In this document: piece after piece, positions 36,190 to 48,599 of the stretch | How the letters are laid out: each line of letters opens with the position of its first letter | Numbering within the stretch: the first letter of the stretch is position 1 | From: Druceiella hillmani | Lineage: Eukaryota; Arthropoda; Insecta; Lepidoptera; Hepialidae | Assembly (NCBI GenBank): GCA_039881145.1 | Contig: JAYKKI010000077.1 | Location: 808,501 to 872,500 of the forward strand | Direction of reading: 5' to 3' | Length of the DNA: 64,000 nucleotides | Translations under genes and position numbers: made by a program | Notes under the pieces: generated by a model | The model's database searches: none | Seen by the model: only the letters and a program-made list of their open reading frames with translations | What the model was told of the DNA's origin: nothing

Positions 36190-38515
36190 TTTTGGTAGGA
36201 GTTAATTCCAAACTAGATCCGACGTGATTGAGAATCAACGCGCAGTAGTAAATACTACTCATTCCTTTTAGATTATTGTAAGCAATAGGATATGTCTTGC
36301 CTATAACTGAAGGAAAATTGTGGTTAATTAAAAAAGTGGATAATATAACTTGAAATGCACATTTCACACACGTCCCACAACAATATTTTACCTACTTAAT
36401 GTCTATTGCAATATTGTGATTGTGTGGACTCTCTATGGTCGTATTTCAACTTATTGTAGTAGTTTCATTATGGACTTTACATTATGTAGATTGCAATTAT
36501 TATAGGGAGTAAATTAGTAATGGTTAAAATCAGAAATTGAAGTGAAATCATGACACTAAAGCATTTTTATGTCGTAGTGATTAATGGGTCTACGCGTCTA
36601 ATCTCACAATAATAAACAACGAATACAAAAATGACATAGCTTACGTGCTCATTAGCATTACCGGAAAGACATTAACATAAATTTATCTGTCAACGGTCGA
36701 TGGAATCTGGTGAAATAAATCGGATTGTTTACTATAATAGCTGGCACGGAATAATGATAACAAAATTGAGTAATGAGTACACAAATGGTACATAAAAACG
36801 TAAACAAATTGTTTTATTAGCTTATGATATAATATGATTAATTATTATAAATGGTATCGGTATGACCAGCAAAAAATAAATACAATTTTTAAAATTTAAT
36901 TTTTTGGTGAAAATACATTGCCTGTTCTTAACTACGTTGCCTTAAAAGCTTGATTTTTTTACACTTCCAAGGGACCGTAGACTTGTAAAGTAATACTTTA
37001 AATAATTGATGAAATACTCGCGGTATCTAATATAATATAAACATATATTGTTTTTCACATTATCGCAAAGCATGGAAACAAAAAGAAAAACAACAGCTGG
37101 TTTGGAAGAAAAAGTTTTTAGTATTCGTATTTTATTTATAACAGCTAACTGTCCCTCCCCTCCACCTTGATGTATTTCTGCTTCAAACGTAAATAAATTG
37201 CCAGGTTCATGAAGTCCTCCTAATATCTGGAAAGAATTGCTTATGAGGAATTAACTTTATTCGCTATTAACTTGAGACAGACGATTCTTCATTTGTGATT
37301 AGGAGTTGCTGGTAAAGATGACTGCATGTTAATAAACATTATATTACTTTACTTCAGTATTGATGCAAATGAAAATAGAATAATTGTGTACCCTGACTCT
37401 TTAACTTAGTGAATCGTCAACTAATTTAATATCTGGCTTTAAGGGGCCAAGGACTTCCTTTCTCTTGAAGAACTTTCTTTTGCCCAGTAAATTTACAATT
37501 ATATATTTCAAATTGTAATCATTATCATACCTAATTACAGAAATAAACTTTAAACCACTTGTGATGTTTATGCGTCTACATTCAAATTATGAAAATTGTG
37601 GTGAGATTAGCGTACAAATAAAGAGAAAATAGTTATTAAAACCTCTGTTATCCGCATTACTAACATAAAGCCACCAGCTAAAAAAATTTCGAAAAAAAGG
37701 AAAAGCAGGTCCTTTATCATTTTTCTGTAGTAGAAATCAGAGAGTGAAGCAATTTCGACAGAGTTTACGTATTTCTCCTTGTACACCTCATCTACGTTAG
37801 CTTATTGTATGCGTACATTACATATACATTGTTTTTGAGATATGATACTTTGATATTTAAAAAATTTTTTTTTTCCATATTCTCACTTTGTTAATACCAA
37901 TAATGTAAAGCATTTTAAGGTTGCTCAAAAGATTTTTTTTTTTAAATAAGTCACGATAATGTAATACTTCAACTTACATACCTGATGCATGCATAATATA
38001 TTTGTATGTCCCACTTTTATGTAGTGGCAAAAATCAGTTCTTAGAAAAATGAACCTTCAAGTTTTCATATAGTTTCCATAAGGACTTTTATAGGAGGTAT
38101 TTTAGTTTCATCAAGATTCTCATTTGAATTAGGCCAATGCACGTGTGATAGTATATACTGTCAAGAAAACCTTTTTTTTTAATATATCATTTCAAATGAC
38201 TTATGCATTATAATTTTATTTAATTGTAGTCAACTTCTTACTTAATTTTGATTTTACTGTATACTTTATTTTCTTGTTAACAAGCAACAATGACAGATAT
38301 CCAAAATACGTTTTAATTAGTTGTGTGCATAGCCTTTTTTCCACATTTAAATTTGGCAAAGGTCTCTATGAAGAGAACGAATGCTATATAATAAAATACA
38401 GCTATATTTTTTGTCATTCTTCGTAAACTTAAAGGTATCGTACAATTAGTGTTATATAATCATGAACAAAATCTTAAAAATTAAGAAATCTGACAAAGAA
38501 TCTAATTGTAATGTT
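36190..38515. other. Intergenic stretch downstream of receptor C
   Basis: AT-rich DNA lying 3' of the minus-strand receptor gene. No open frame or repeat that I recognise. Confidence 0.5.
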
Positions 38516-38519
38516 TAAG

Positions 38520-38701
38520 TTAAAATAAATTATCCACATTAAGAAATTGAATCAAAATAACAATATAACTCGTGAGCAAGCCCAAAAATTGGAGCAGCAG
38601 CGAAGCTTGGAGTTTGAACGAGTGGAAAATTGTGAACTGATCCAGTTTTTCCACTTCTATCAAATTAATAATATGCCTCATATGACGCTGGACAATGGAC
38701 G
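38520..38701 (-). CDS. Gustatory receptor C, last exon
   Basis: After a CTTTTTCAG acceptor, a phase-1 exon of about 59 residues reads SIVQRHMRHIINLIEVEKLD then FHSFKLQASLLLQFLGLL and TSYIVILIQF, ending in TAA. It is homologous to the last exons of loci A, B and D. Confidence 0.88.
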
Positions 38702-41700
38702 CTGAAAAAGGAAACAATATATACTTATAGCAAGGTATTGGAAAGAATTGAAGAAACAAATAACAGAGTTTCATTTAGGGAACTACGTTTGCAAGAGCGG
38801 AAAGTAGGAGATGTTTATAAGAGGAATAATTGTAAATATTCATTATGTGCTGGAGATGGTAACCGAATTTGTCCGGGATCAGCAAGAATATTCGTCATAT
38901 ATAAACATGCATGTGATAAATACTACATTATTTGTATGTACGCACACGTATATAAATATAATAATAAATTATATCTTTTGTGATAATATTTTCTTTACTA
39001 TTACATACCACTTGTTTCTTAAGCTCTACTAATTGATGCCTAGTGTGAGAGGCCAAATCGAACTTTGAGACAGATATTCCTGCTATATCTGTCTTTCTGC
39101 CTCTGCCCGCTAATCTCAGAACCTACTGAACAGATTTCATTCTAGGTTTTATGTACAGATAGACTGATTCCCAGGGATCGTTTAGATACATTCTTTATGA
39201 ATATCTTGATGATTTTTCTCTATAAAATCGCAATAATTAAACATCGGGTAATTTTCTTAGTTTGTACTGGCAAACAACTAGAGATACATTAGAACAATAT
39301 GTATTTATATTTTGGCCTCAAGCAGTTCTACAAAATAGTTCACGACGGTATATATCTATTATTAACGTGCAAGCCATAATAATGAAATTTATAATTTATC
39401 AAAACAATAAAAATCGCTTTCGCACTTCCAGTACAATTTTAAGCAATCAATTCTGAATCGTCATCCATTTAAATATTTGTGTCACTTTTGGTATCATAAA
39501 AGACGTAAATATTATTCTTTAATTCATTTGAACCAAAATTTAAAAAATTATGAGGCTGTCATGCAGAAGAAATTACACATTATCACACAAAGGCACTTGT
39601 TGTTTGTTTGGTATGATTGCCCCCTTTGTGCGATAATTTCTGAATAATTTTAAGGAATATTTTGTAGAAATTAGATGAACTATGATAATGAACTCACGAA
39701 AAAATTAACCGTATGGGAGATTTTTGGAATGCTCTGTGTAAAAGGATAGATATGTGAAAACAAAACAAGGTTGTCTATCTCATACAGCCCCTCAGAAAAG
39801 TTTGTGACGATACTACCATAGCCCTAATACGAAATTTGATCTCATTCTTCTGGGTTATAATGGATTTCTTTTAAGGGCGGTGAATTGATATGCAGTTTAA
39901 AGTTTGATGCGGATGGTACTGGAACTTCCAGTTCACCATAGGTAAGAAAATAGTCCTCGTGCCTAGTTTGGCACAAGGACTATTTTCTTACCTATGGTGG
40001 TATTTTCTTACACATGGAAATTTAGATTAAAACATTGTCTCATTCAATTTCTTCATGTATTCAAATGTCTGCCTGGAGTAAAAATAATAGTCGGTAGAGT
40101 GATTTTGTGGTTGACCCGAAATCATCAGCATGGTAAAAAAGTGTACTTTTAGAAATTCTTCGAACAAATAACCTAACATTTTTGAACAACTCGTGCAGTA
40201 CACTTAATAAGTTAATAAATTAGAAACTCTAATAATAGAAGTTCACTCTTTGTAAAGAGAAAACTCAAAAAGTAACTAGTAAATTATTAGCTTCCAAATA
40301 GGGCAAAATAATATATCGCTCTCTTGCACTATTGTAGAAATCAGGAATATTACATTTTATAGACATTTAGCAGATAAACAAATGCAACACCTTAATTTTT
40401 TATTTGTTTATTTTAATTATTTTTAAAAATATGATACAATAAATCGATGTTGTTGCAAGATATGAATTCGGCTTACTACTATTTAAGCAGCACATCTGTT
40501 AATTATTATCCAAGTCTGGAGTAGCCCAACCGCGTCGGGCAAAAGCAGATAAAAAGAGATTTACACATGAGAATCGACTATATAAAGTACTAGTTGATGG
40601 CGGTGTCAAAAACAATTTTAGATAGATGGACGTAGATCAGTTTGAGATACTATGTTCACAATTGGACCACAATATAAGAAAGGATAATACAAATTACCGT
40701 GAAGCCTTAACGAGGAAGAAAATATTACTAATGACTTTAAGGTGAATGAGACTCATACGCTAGTTCGCATTACGTTTTGCACGTCCATACCGAATGAGCT
40801 TTGTTTCGCAAGGTTGCCGTATGAGTCAGCTCGGCTGATGTGGATGCAGCTATTTGGAGGAAATTCTGCAGCACGGCGGCAAATTCTTATAAAAACTACT
40901 GAGTGCTTCAAAAATCAACATATATAATGTTTTATATGTACTGAGTACACTCCAACATCACACCACCATTATTTAGCCACATAATTTGAATAGATATTTT
41001 ATTTGAATGAGTTAATTTTTAAAGAGTTTGAACAGGATAATTTATTATTACGTAGATGCAGTGAAACACAGCAGACGGGAGGGGTTATCGGTTGACCCAC
41101 CTACGACCTCTCCGACAATGATTGCCTCTTATTTAGATTAATAAAATGTTTTTAAATTTAATTTGAAATTTTTCAAAACTAAAAATTTGAATAATATATA
41201 GCTAAAAATACTTTCAACGTAATGAGGAAAACAATAAGTCGTGTGTTTTAATATTAGTTTACGAATTTGAAGTTTGCAGTTGTGTTTCTCGTATTTGGGG
41301 TAGATACTTTAATTTCGAGATTAGTTAATAAAAAATAATGATTGCAATGAAAATGAGGTACAATACATTTAATAATAATATATATATTTTTAAAATTAGC
41401 TTCGGTCTACCATTCAGAATTATATTATTTTTCTATCAAAGATAAATTCGAAAATCTCACCCACATAACAATAAACATTACACAGTTTTAAAGTGTTACA
41501 AAGAAAATATAGGATTATAAACTTATAAAATACATATTAACATTGAATGGGCATAACAATAACTAATTCAAATATTGAATATATTTGGCGTTAATTTTTT
41601 AGAAATTCATTGTTCACAATGAAATGAAACTACGCGATGTAGTATTATTTCTACTATAATACTACATCACGTAGTTTTATTTAATTACGAATGACTAATT

Positions 41701-44549
41701 CAAATAATAAAAGTTACCTAAATATATAATAGGTGTATTTGTAAAATGGAAAACTTTTAATTTGAAAGTAATGTGAGAGTAAAAAAAATGTTTGCTATCA
41801 AAAATTCACACAATTGCTCTACCACAACTCTTTAATACTTGCTGTTCAATATATTTTCTTCCGATATCAAAAAACTTGACCTAAATTGTTGATTCACATC
41901 TTGTCACAACATATTTAATAATATCCTAAGGTAAATTTTATTAATAGTATGATTTTTTCAGAATATACACTTTCTCAAACAACTTCAAAAATGTTTCGCA
42001 GTTCAGTTCAAAAGACGTATAAATTTTTGGAACTTTACTTCTGCCTATCTTGGATTATTTATTTTATCTCCGCTCGCGAAAACGTGACCACTTTTCCAAT
42101 CATTACCCTTAATTAAAAAGGTGAGATAATGATGACAAGCGACAGGCGAATAGTCTTTATAAACACAAGAAGATATTCCAAATCCCTCGACACAGAACTG
42201 CCTTTTACGGAGAATCGTTTATTGCACACATCAATAAAATAAAAAATCAACTGAATATATACACAGAAATTGTCCACTCAATGTCTGGTTTCAAAAGCAT
42301 TTTGAAATTTTATTATCTAATGTAATCTGTGGGCCTGTCCCTTTACAGTAATTTTTCCACTGCACTAATTGTTCTCACTTTTTCATTATGATTAGCTGTA
42401 AGGAATTTCTTTGAAAGCATTAAGTCAACCGTCTGTATATTTTATTAATCTTAATAAAATTTATTGCGAAAAAAATAAGAAAAGGGTAAAATAATTTTCC
42501 ATTCATTCATGTCACCAAAAAGCTATTAAACATGAAAACTGAAAAAAAATTTTATAATTCTAATTTAGTATTTACATGTGAAATATGAAGGGAACATATT
42601 TACATAATTATATTGTTACGAAAATAAAATATTTACACATTCATAAAATACAATGCATTAGCATTTATATTAACAAAAATTAGACGAACATAAAAACCTT
42701 CAATAAATATGTAAAGAACAATTGTTAACTTACGTAATTCTTCATCGACTTGCATTAATGTTAGAACGGATTTCGCAGTTTCTATCTGCAAGTACATTTT
42801 CTCATATGTCAGACATACGGCCACCAACCGCACAACAAAGGTCATTTGCTGTAAAATGAAACCCACGGAAAGTAATACGTCCACTTTCTGAAAGATTGTC
42901 TTTATGAATGAATTTGTGATAAAAAATATTGAGAATATTTGAAAACAAGATTTAATTTCAGATAAATTTGAATTCATTTCTTTTATTTACGAGGAAACTT
43001 TGTATGCAGATGGGCATTTTTCAGAGCTACTGCAGCTTATGAATAATAATCACTAATTAAAAAAAAAAGACAAATTAGAAATCAATGATTGAGGACAGGC
43101 ACATGTTAAAGATTATCAGCCACAATGATGCAAACAAAAAACAAAAAATAAAATATTAAATAGCAATGACACACATTGTCGGCTCATTCTCCAGGAGGAA
43201 GCTAATAATAATTTGGTTCAATGAAATAAAAAGAAAATAAATGTCTGCCCTTTCCTTTACTTTAATCGAGTCACTGCTGGATGTAGGCTTAGTTCCTCAA
43301 GATAGGGCTATGCTTGTCACACCTGGTTTTCTCTCCTGGACTTTGTCCATAAAAAAATGTCTAAATGCGTTTACATATAATTTATTTAAATTATACTATT
43401 TTTTTTATATCATTCATTGATTACGTGACAAGTCTCTGTATAAGCATATTTATTATTTCTTGGACATTTGTAGGTTTAAATATCCAATTATTTGCCTTTA
43501 GTTTGTAGTCTATTGAATGTGACTTAGCTTAATGCTTCAAGTTCATTAGTTAATGTATGTTTTAACAATACTCACATTATATTTCATATTCTCAAGAAAA
43601 AAATACATGTTAAAGAGTGTGCCAGAAAATGCAACAGTAATTGTCATAAGTAGCTGAAAAGTAAAGTTCATAATAATATGGTCATTGATATTTTTGAAAG
43701 CGTTATTTCAAGTTAAAATGTTATTTGAACATTTCTATTAAAAATACTATTACAAACCTGAATTTTGAACACCTTTTTTAAATATTGGCACAGGTCTAAC
43801 AAATTAGTAAAGAATTGAGATAAATAATAAATGGAATTTTCCTTGAATGGCAATACAAATGTAAAATGATCGTTGGAATTAGGATTATGTTGTGGACTAC
43901 CAAATATGGCATCAATGGGTGCAACCACATTTTTTTTGTTATTAACTATTAACGAAATATTCAACATTTCCACACGTTTTGTAATATTAAATAATATGAG
44001 ACAAAATAATATAATTTCTAAATCAAAAATAATGGCAGCAACAGTACTGAATACAATAGAAAAGAAAATGTTTAGAGTGTATTTTGTTGCTTCACAAACA
44101 CCGAAAGCGGTATAAAAAAAAATATAAAACAAAAAAAGACCAATAACTATGAGGATTCGACATTTGTCACGTCTCAAAATATTCACTGTGTGCTCTGGTT
44201 TGAGAAGGTCATCTACTTTTTGAATTCTCGAAATCAATTCTTCAAACAAATTTTTGTCAAACATTCTATCAATTAACAAGAAGCGCAGAATGAGAATCAT
44301 CTGCAGTGTCCTGAATACCAGTGCAACGAGCTGTTGGATTAAAAGTGTCATATGCAACTCCATCAATGTACCGATGTTTATCGAAGTATATAGAAATGTG
44401 AACATTGCAATTATTAGGAAAGTGTATAACTTTTGACAGCGTGATGTAAATCTAGAGGGAATTCGTGTCGCAGTTTTTCGGTAAACACTAAACACACGCT
44501 GGCATACTAAAATTGGCCACAACGTATTTTCAATTGATTCGTCGCCCAT
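38520..44549 (-). CDS. Gustatory receptor gene C, four exons, apparently intact
   Basis: This is an insect gustatory receptor, a seven-helix membrane channel of taste or other chemosensory cells. Exons on the minus strand are 43758-44549, 43576-43653, 42734-42887 and 38520-38701, with GT/AG borders and phases 0, 0, 1. They give about 401 residues, a normal family length. I start at ATG 44547-44549 (MGDESIENTLWPIL) because the open frame upstream has no ATG. Hydrophobic segments lie near residues 41-58, 68-94, 131-151 and 160-189, then exons 2 and 3 and the last exon supply the remaining helices. Exon 3 carries VCLTYEKMYLQIETAKS, and the protein ends with TSYIVILIQF, close to the TYhhhhhQF signature. 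Intron 3 is about 4 kb and filled with mobile-element debris. Ligand unknown. Confidence 0.88.
39060..39190 (+). repeat. Fragment of a dispersed insect repeat
   Basis: A 'tgtctttctgcctctgcccg' run passes into 'ctaatctcagaacctactg', then 'aacagatttcattctaggtt' and 'agatagactgattcccaggg'. This is the familiar 3' region of widespread arthropod repeats, where an 'aactactggaccgatttcaat' string is usual. The assignment is by recall of the motif. Confidence 0.5.
39935..39998. repeat. Near-perfect hairpin, 29-bp arms, 6-base loop
   Basis: The arm at 39935-39963 (starting accataggtaagaaaatag) pairs with 39970-39998 with a single mismatch. The sequence just after it (ggtattttcttacacatgg) looks like a third, partial copy of the arm. 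It lies in intron 3 of receptor C. Confidence 0.95.
40553..40930 (+). pseudogene. PIF/Harbinger-type transposase relic
   Basis: The plus-strand reading gives RFTHENRLYKVLVDGGVKNN, a stop, then MDVDQFEILCSQLDHNIRKD and NTNYREALTRKKILLMTLR. The pattern 'M....F..LL..L...I.K.DTN.R.AI....RL..TLR' is the N-terminal region of HARBI1-like transposases. Frame changes and stops follow. The downstream frame at 40742-40927 covers the next part out of frame (FALRFARPY, then a bacterial-looking but unrecognised tail). The DDE catalytic residues are not seen. It sits in the intron of receptor C in the antisense direction. Confidence 0.65.
41570..41685. repeat. Centre-deleted copy of the palindromic Penelope repeat
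   Basis: The left flank aatattgaatatatttggcg and the outer arm aaatgaaactacgcgatgta match 34711-34790. The sequence then jumps directly to the outer right arm (actacatcacgtagtttta). About 135 bases of the palindrome's middle, including both ribozyme motifs, are missing. The remaining arms (about 41624-41683) still form an imperfect hairpin. Confidence 0.9.
42734..42887 (-). CDS. Gustatory receptor C, exon 3
   Basis: An exon of 154 nt between a CTTTCAG acceptor and a donor of the form ATTAC|GTAAGT, phase 1. It encodes a hydrophobic helix followed by VCLTYEKMYLQIETAKSVLT and QVDEEL. Gene F has the near-identical VCLPCEKMYLQIETSKSLLT. The length equals exon 3 of D and F. Confidence 0.88.
43576..43653 (-). 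CDS. Gustatory receptor C, exon 2
   Basis: Twenty-six codons (LLMTITVAFSGTLFNMYFF and on) between a TTTTCAG acceptor and an AAT|GTGAGT donor. Strong similarity to gene F exon 2 (LLTLLTLTFSNILLNMYHFL). Phase 0 on both sides. Confidence 0.85.
43758..44549 (-). CDS. Gustatory receptor C, exon 1
   Basis: An uninterrupted 264-codon frame from MGDESIENTLWPIL to KKVFKIQ at a CAG|GTTTGT donor. It contains four hydrophobic segments and a charged loop, FDKNLFEELISRIQKVDDLL. The same loop in pseudogene B reads KNIYDILASQVKEVDNQL. Confidence 0.88.
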
Positions 44550-44579
44550 ACTGGCTCTTGTAATTTTTTTGCGTTTCAA

Positions 44580-45405
44580 CTGAATTACAGCACGACTATT
44601 TTATTCAGTGTTTAAGAAACAACTGACATTTTATTGATTGAATGTTTTTTGAATTAACGGTCATTAGTTTATCATCGTGTGGAATCGCTTGATTGATTAT
44701 TATAAGTAACAAAATATAATATTGATTTCTTTTATATAAAACTTTATTGATTTCTGTTTAAACACTACCTATTAATAATATTTGCTGAAATAAGGTATAT
44801 ACTATATTACTAGTACCAAACACCAGTAAGCAAAACCAGGTGGCCACTATTACCATATATTTTTAACTTTGCTTTGACGCTTTGTATTTTGAGATTTGTA
44901 AGAATAAAATAATGTTTATATTGCTTCTCACAGATTTTTTAGTAAAGTAGAACAGGTTTTTTTCCTATTAATTGTTTTGTTTCCTTTATTCTTGTTAATA
45001 TCTATATATACATAAATCATTTGCGTGAATATGATGGTAAACAAAATTATTTCAACTGTTTCAAATTTGTAACGTATGGTATACTGAAAGAAACCTAATT
45101 AGCTAAATCTTATGGAATACTGCTCCGTAAGTGCGATGACATATTTCATAACTTAATTTAGATGGTTTATCACTTTTTATACAATCAATTATTTTTACGT
45201 GTTATTATTTTGCTTATTTATTTATATATGTGTATGTCCGAGGGCTGTTTACTTTAAATAATACGTAACAATAAATTATTATAGCAAACACGTGTGAAAA
45301 ATTAGTATTTTGCTTCATTATAAATAATTTTTAAATTAAATAACTACAATTTCGAATATTGTGTACAAAATAATTATCTAATACAAATATAGATAAAATG
45401 AAATA
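44580..45405. other. Upstream region of receptor C, no other gene
   Basis: AT-rich DNA 5' of the minus-strand receptor. Its promoter probably lies here, but no clear core element is identified. Confidence 0.5.
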
Positions 45406-45409
45406 TGTA

Positions 45410-45605
45410 TAATTTTCTGTACTTTAACGTATCTAATTGATACATATAGCCGACTTATTGCTACAAGAGAAATCTCTTACAGCCAACCAGAACACCAGTC
45501 CAGCCCCGCTCAATGAGCAGCCGGGAATCGGACCCCGTGGTGCACCTCGCGGTCAAAAGTCATAAGCCATGTGATCATCTTAACACATCACGGTGTCGAG
45601 TATAT
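45410..45605 (-). repeat. tRNA-derived SINE, copy 3
   Basis: Third member of the family with copies at 5.0 and 36.0 kb, in the same orientation. Its B box has one change (GGTCCGATTCC, complement of 45524-45534). The 3' part contains 'gtagcaataagtcggctat' and 'atgtatcaattagatacg'. Confidence 0.8.
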
Positions 45606-45609
45606 ACTT

Positions 45610-47740
45610 ATACAACGACAAAACTTCTAACGAGTGCCAAATCAGTGGCAAATGGATGAAAAGAAGCAAATCTATCAAATAAAACATACGTCTCTCATAA
45701 TTCCTGTTTTCAATTTATTAATTACTACCATTGTAATATTTCAGTGTAACATTATAACAATAAGCGCCTTTAATTAAGACTAATGCTATATTTTTATTCT
45801 AAAAAATCAAGTCTGTCTTGTTCATTAAGTCTATTTTGAACATAAATATAAATGAAAAAAAGTATTCAACCCTTCCTTCTAAATTCAAGATATTCTGCAA
45901 ATGTTTTCTATTTATTTTATTTAAATCAATATTAAATAATACATTACTCCATAAAGCCCATAATAGATCTTTGCGATACCAAAAAAAAGCCATTTATTTT
46001 TTGATTGTTAGATGTGTGAAGAAAGAATTCGATGATCAATTAAGCGCGTATTGTAAACCAAAGGATGATTGAATCCAGTCGATAATTAGGCAGATGATTT
46101 TGATACAAAATAACGTAATTATACATGTACCGCTATAAACCTCAATATTATTAGTCATTATGATTCATAATTATATCACACCGCACATTCTAAATAATTC
46201 CACCATTTTTGAATGTAATGTAGTTGGATTTTTAAGGGTGAATTCTGCACACATCGATAATTTCACTTACTTATAAGTTCAAGGGTTTAATTAATTGTAT
46301 TAAAATCACATACTATGTGGAGTATTCATATTGTTCTTAGAAAGTATTTCATGATCCTCAAATGGGCAATAGATTTCTTATAACCTACAATATAGTATTT
46401 TTCCCGTAATTAGTACAATCTGAACTTCCTTCTCCAAAACGCATTCAAATCGAAATAGTGAATAGACCTACGAATGTGATGAAACATATATTTTACTCTC
46501 CATGTGTAAATTCAGAGACGGCAATAATTTTCAAGGGAAAATGTTAATACCGTCTAGTCAGAAAAAGTAATAAATTGTTACATCAAGCAGAATGATCAAT
46601 TCACGCATGGACAATTCTCCATTAAATATCCACAGCGAATGCCTCTACTTGAACACCGCGATTTATTCGCAAAAGTGTTTGGGTTGTATCGCCCTTGTCG
46701 TAAATTATATTTACAATTATATATCCATTATAATTCTTTCCTCTGAATAATATAACCAAATTGGATGTTTAATTATTAATTGTATTTTTGTGAAAACAAC
46801 CAAATAATTGAACTACTGATTACACTAGTTAGCAGTATTTTTGTTCATATTTGTAGATTTATCTTAGTTAGAGTGGTATAAAAATTTAAATACCCCAAAT
46901 TTGAATAGGCCAATATTGATGTCACATTCTTTTTTGTTTTTGATATTTGAAAGTTTTTTACGTTGGCAGTCTACGATACTTCAAATGTATCCCCAGAATA
47001 TGAGGATAAAATGAATGTGATAATACCTTTTAATTTTATTATTTAAATCCCTTTGGTAAATGTTACGAGCATTCAAACCAAGGTGATTGCTTGATAGATT
47101 TTTTAGAAATGCCCTAAATAATGCCAAATTTGTATTTATTCAATACTGTCATGTCCATAAGATTTTATCATGCTACCTTCTAAAGTTCCTCCCTAAAAAT
47201 GGCAATAGATATCTGATGAGGAAAACCCCTTCACGCATATCTGATGGGGATTAGCCTCTTGTTATAAAATGACTCGTAATGTGGATCGATACCTGAATGT
47301 CTTATCAGGACAGAATACGTGTATTAATGTATTATTTGCAAATCTGTCTGCCATTGTATTATTGCCAGCTTACATACATATGGGTCTTAGCCAATTTAAG
47401 TACGTACATTAAGATTTAACAAATTTCTTGAAAAAAAAATTTCTGCTTCTCAGTTTTATTTATCGTTTTCTTAGAAATTAGATTTTTAATTACATTTCTT
47501 TTCATTTTCGGAATAGAATTAATACACTATTTCATGAAATATTTTTATTAAACAATAACAGACCCACACAGTTGCCATCTTATGAGTCTTTATTTATAAA
47601 ATGAGAAGCGATACCAGAGTTTTCGTGAAAGAATTTCGACCTAAACAATTTATAAATTTAAGATAAGATTTTTATAAAATCTTGTGAGTTTTGTATAACA
47701 AAATTTAAAAATTCAAAACATTTTTAAAACTTAACATAAA
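45610..47740. other. Intergenic stretch, no gene seen
   Basis: Frames at 45799-46072 on both strands overlap each other and show no known motif. The rest is AT-rich without repeats that I recognise. Confidence 0.5.
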
Positions 47741-47743
47741 CGA

Positions 47744-48180
47744 ATAACACGTATTTATCGTTCCTCTTACTCGCGCTTTTGTTCCTGAAGGGGGCAACAG
47801 CTTTTGCTAAATTTTTGAATATTAATAAGCACGATTAAAATTGCGTCTAACGTTAGATTACTTTTATTGCCTTGATGTCACACAAGCATTACAGTCAAAT
47901 GCAGGTGGTTTCAACATTTGATATATAGAAAAATAAAAACTCACGTAACGAGTAACGATTATGCATCGTTCCGCTTACAGGTGCGTTTGCTCCTTACCCC
48001 TCCCCCACCCCCCTTATGGCCTAATTTAAAAAAATATATGAGAAAAAAGCAACAGCTTTTGCAAGCGTAATTAAAATTGCTTCTAAGGTTAAATTACTTT
48101 TATTACTTTAATGTCGCACATGGAATAGAATCAAATACAGGTAGTTTCAACATTTAATATAAAGAAAAGCAAAAAAATTA
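47744..48180. repeat. Diverged tandem duplication, period about 210-255
   Basis: Two copies share 'cgttccNcttac', 'gcaacagcttttgc', 'attaaaattgcNtctaa', 'attacttttatt' and 'caggtNgtttcaacattt', in that order. The gcaacag anchor lies at 47794 and 48049, and the upstream 'cgttcc' anchor is about 208 bases apart, so indels have accumulated. Confidence 0.8.
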
Positions 48181-48511
48181 ATTTTTGAAAAAAGTGTCAA
48201 ATTGGTTTTAATCTTACGCTACTTTTATTGTTATTAAGGTGTATTTAATAGTTTCCATTAAAACAAATTTAAGAAAAATGTATTTACAAAAAAATATTGA
48301 GGAGCACAGCGGTACATATATTTTTACTTTATGATGGGTACCTTCTGCCATTAAGCATCGAATAAAGAGTACTCTAGAAGGCGAGAACACGCACAAAAGT
48401 GTGTCCAAAAACTACGCATAAAATGCTTAGTTTCAAAACACGGCTGTCAGTACAATTTAAGACACAGCTATGAAAGGTTATGGTGCTTTCTACGTGACAA
48501 TATAGCTTAAA

Positions 48512-48597
48512 ATGCCGGCTTGTGCTATTCCCACCTGCAAAAATATCACTGGACTGAAAAAGAAACAAATGGATATTACTTTTCATACGTAAAAACT
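48512..48597 (+). pseudogene. THAP zinc-finger N-terminal fragment
   Basis: The frame opens at ATG 48512 and reads MPACAIPTCKNITGLKKKQM followed by DITFHT and a stop. The spacing M-P-x-C-x-x-x-x-C-x-N and the later F-H match the start of the THAP domain, a DNA-binding finger of the C2CH type. THAP is found in host proteins and in P-element or other transposases. A possible GTAAAA donor immediately after the FH position would fit an exon border. The partner C and H residues are not seen downstream. Exon of a gene, or transposon debris, cannot be told apart. Confidence 0.5.
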
Positions 48598-48599
48598 AT

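Noticed and set aside
43873..44436. Plus-strand frames opposite receptor C exon 1
   Set aside because: They are antisense shadows of the receptor coding exon.
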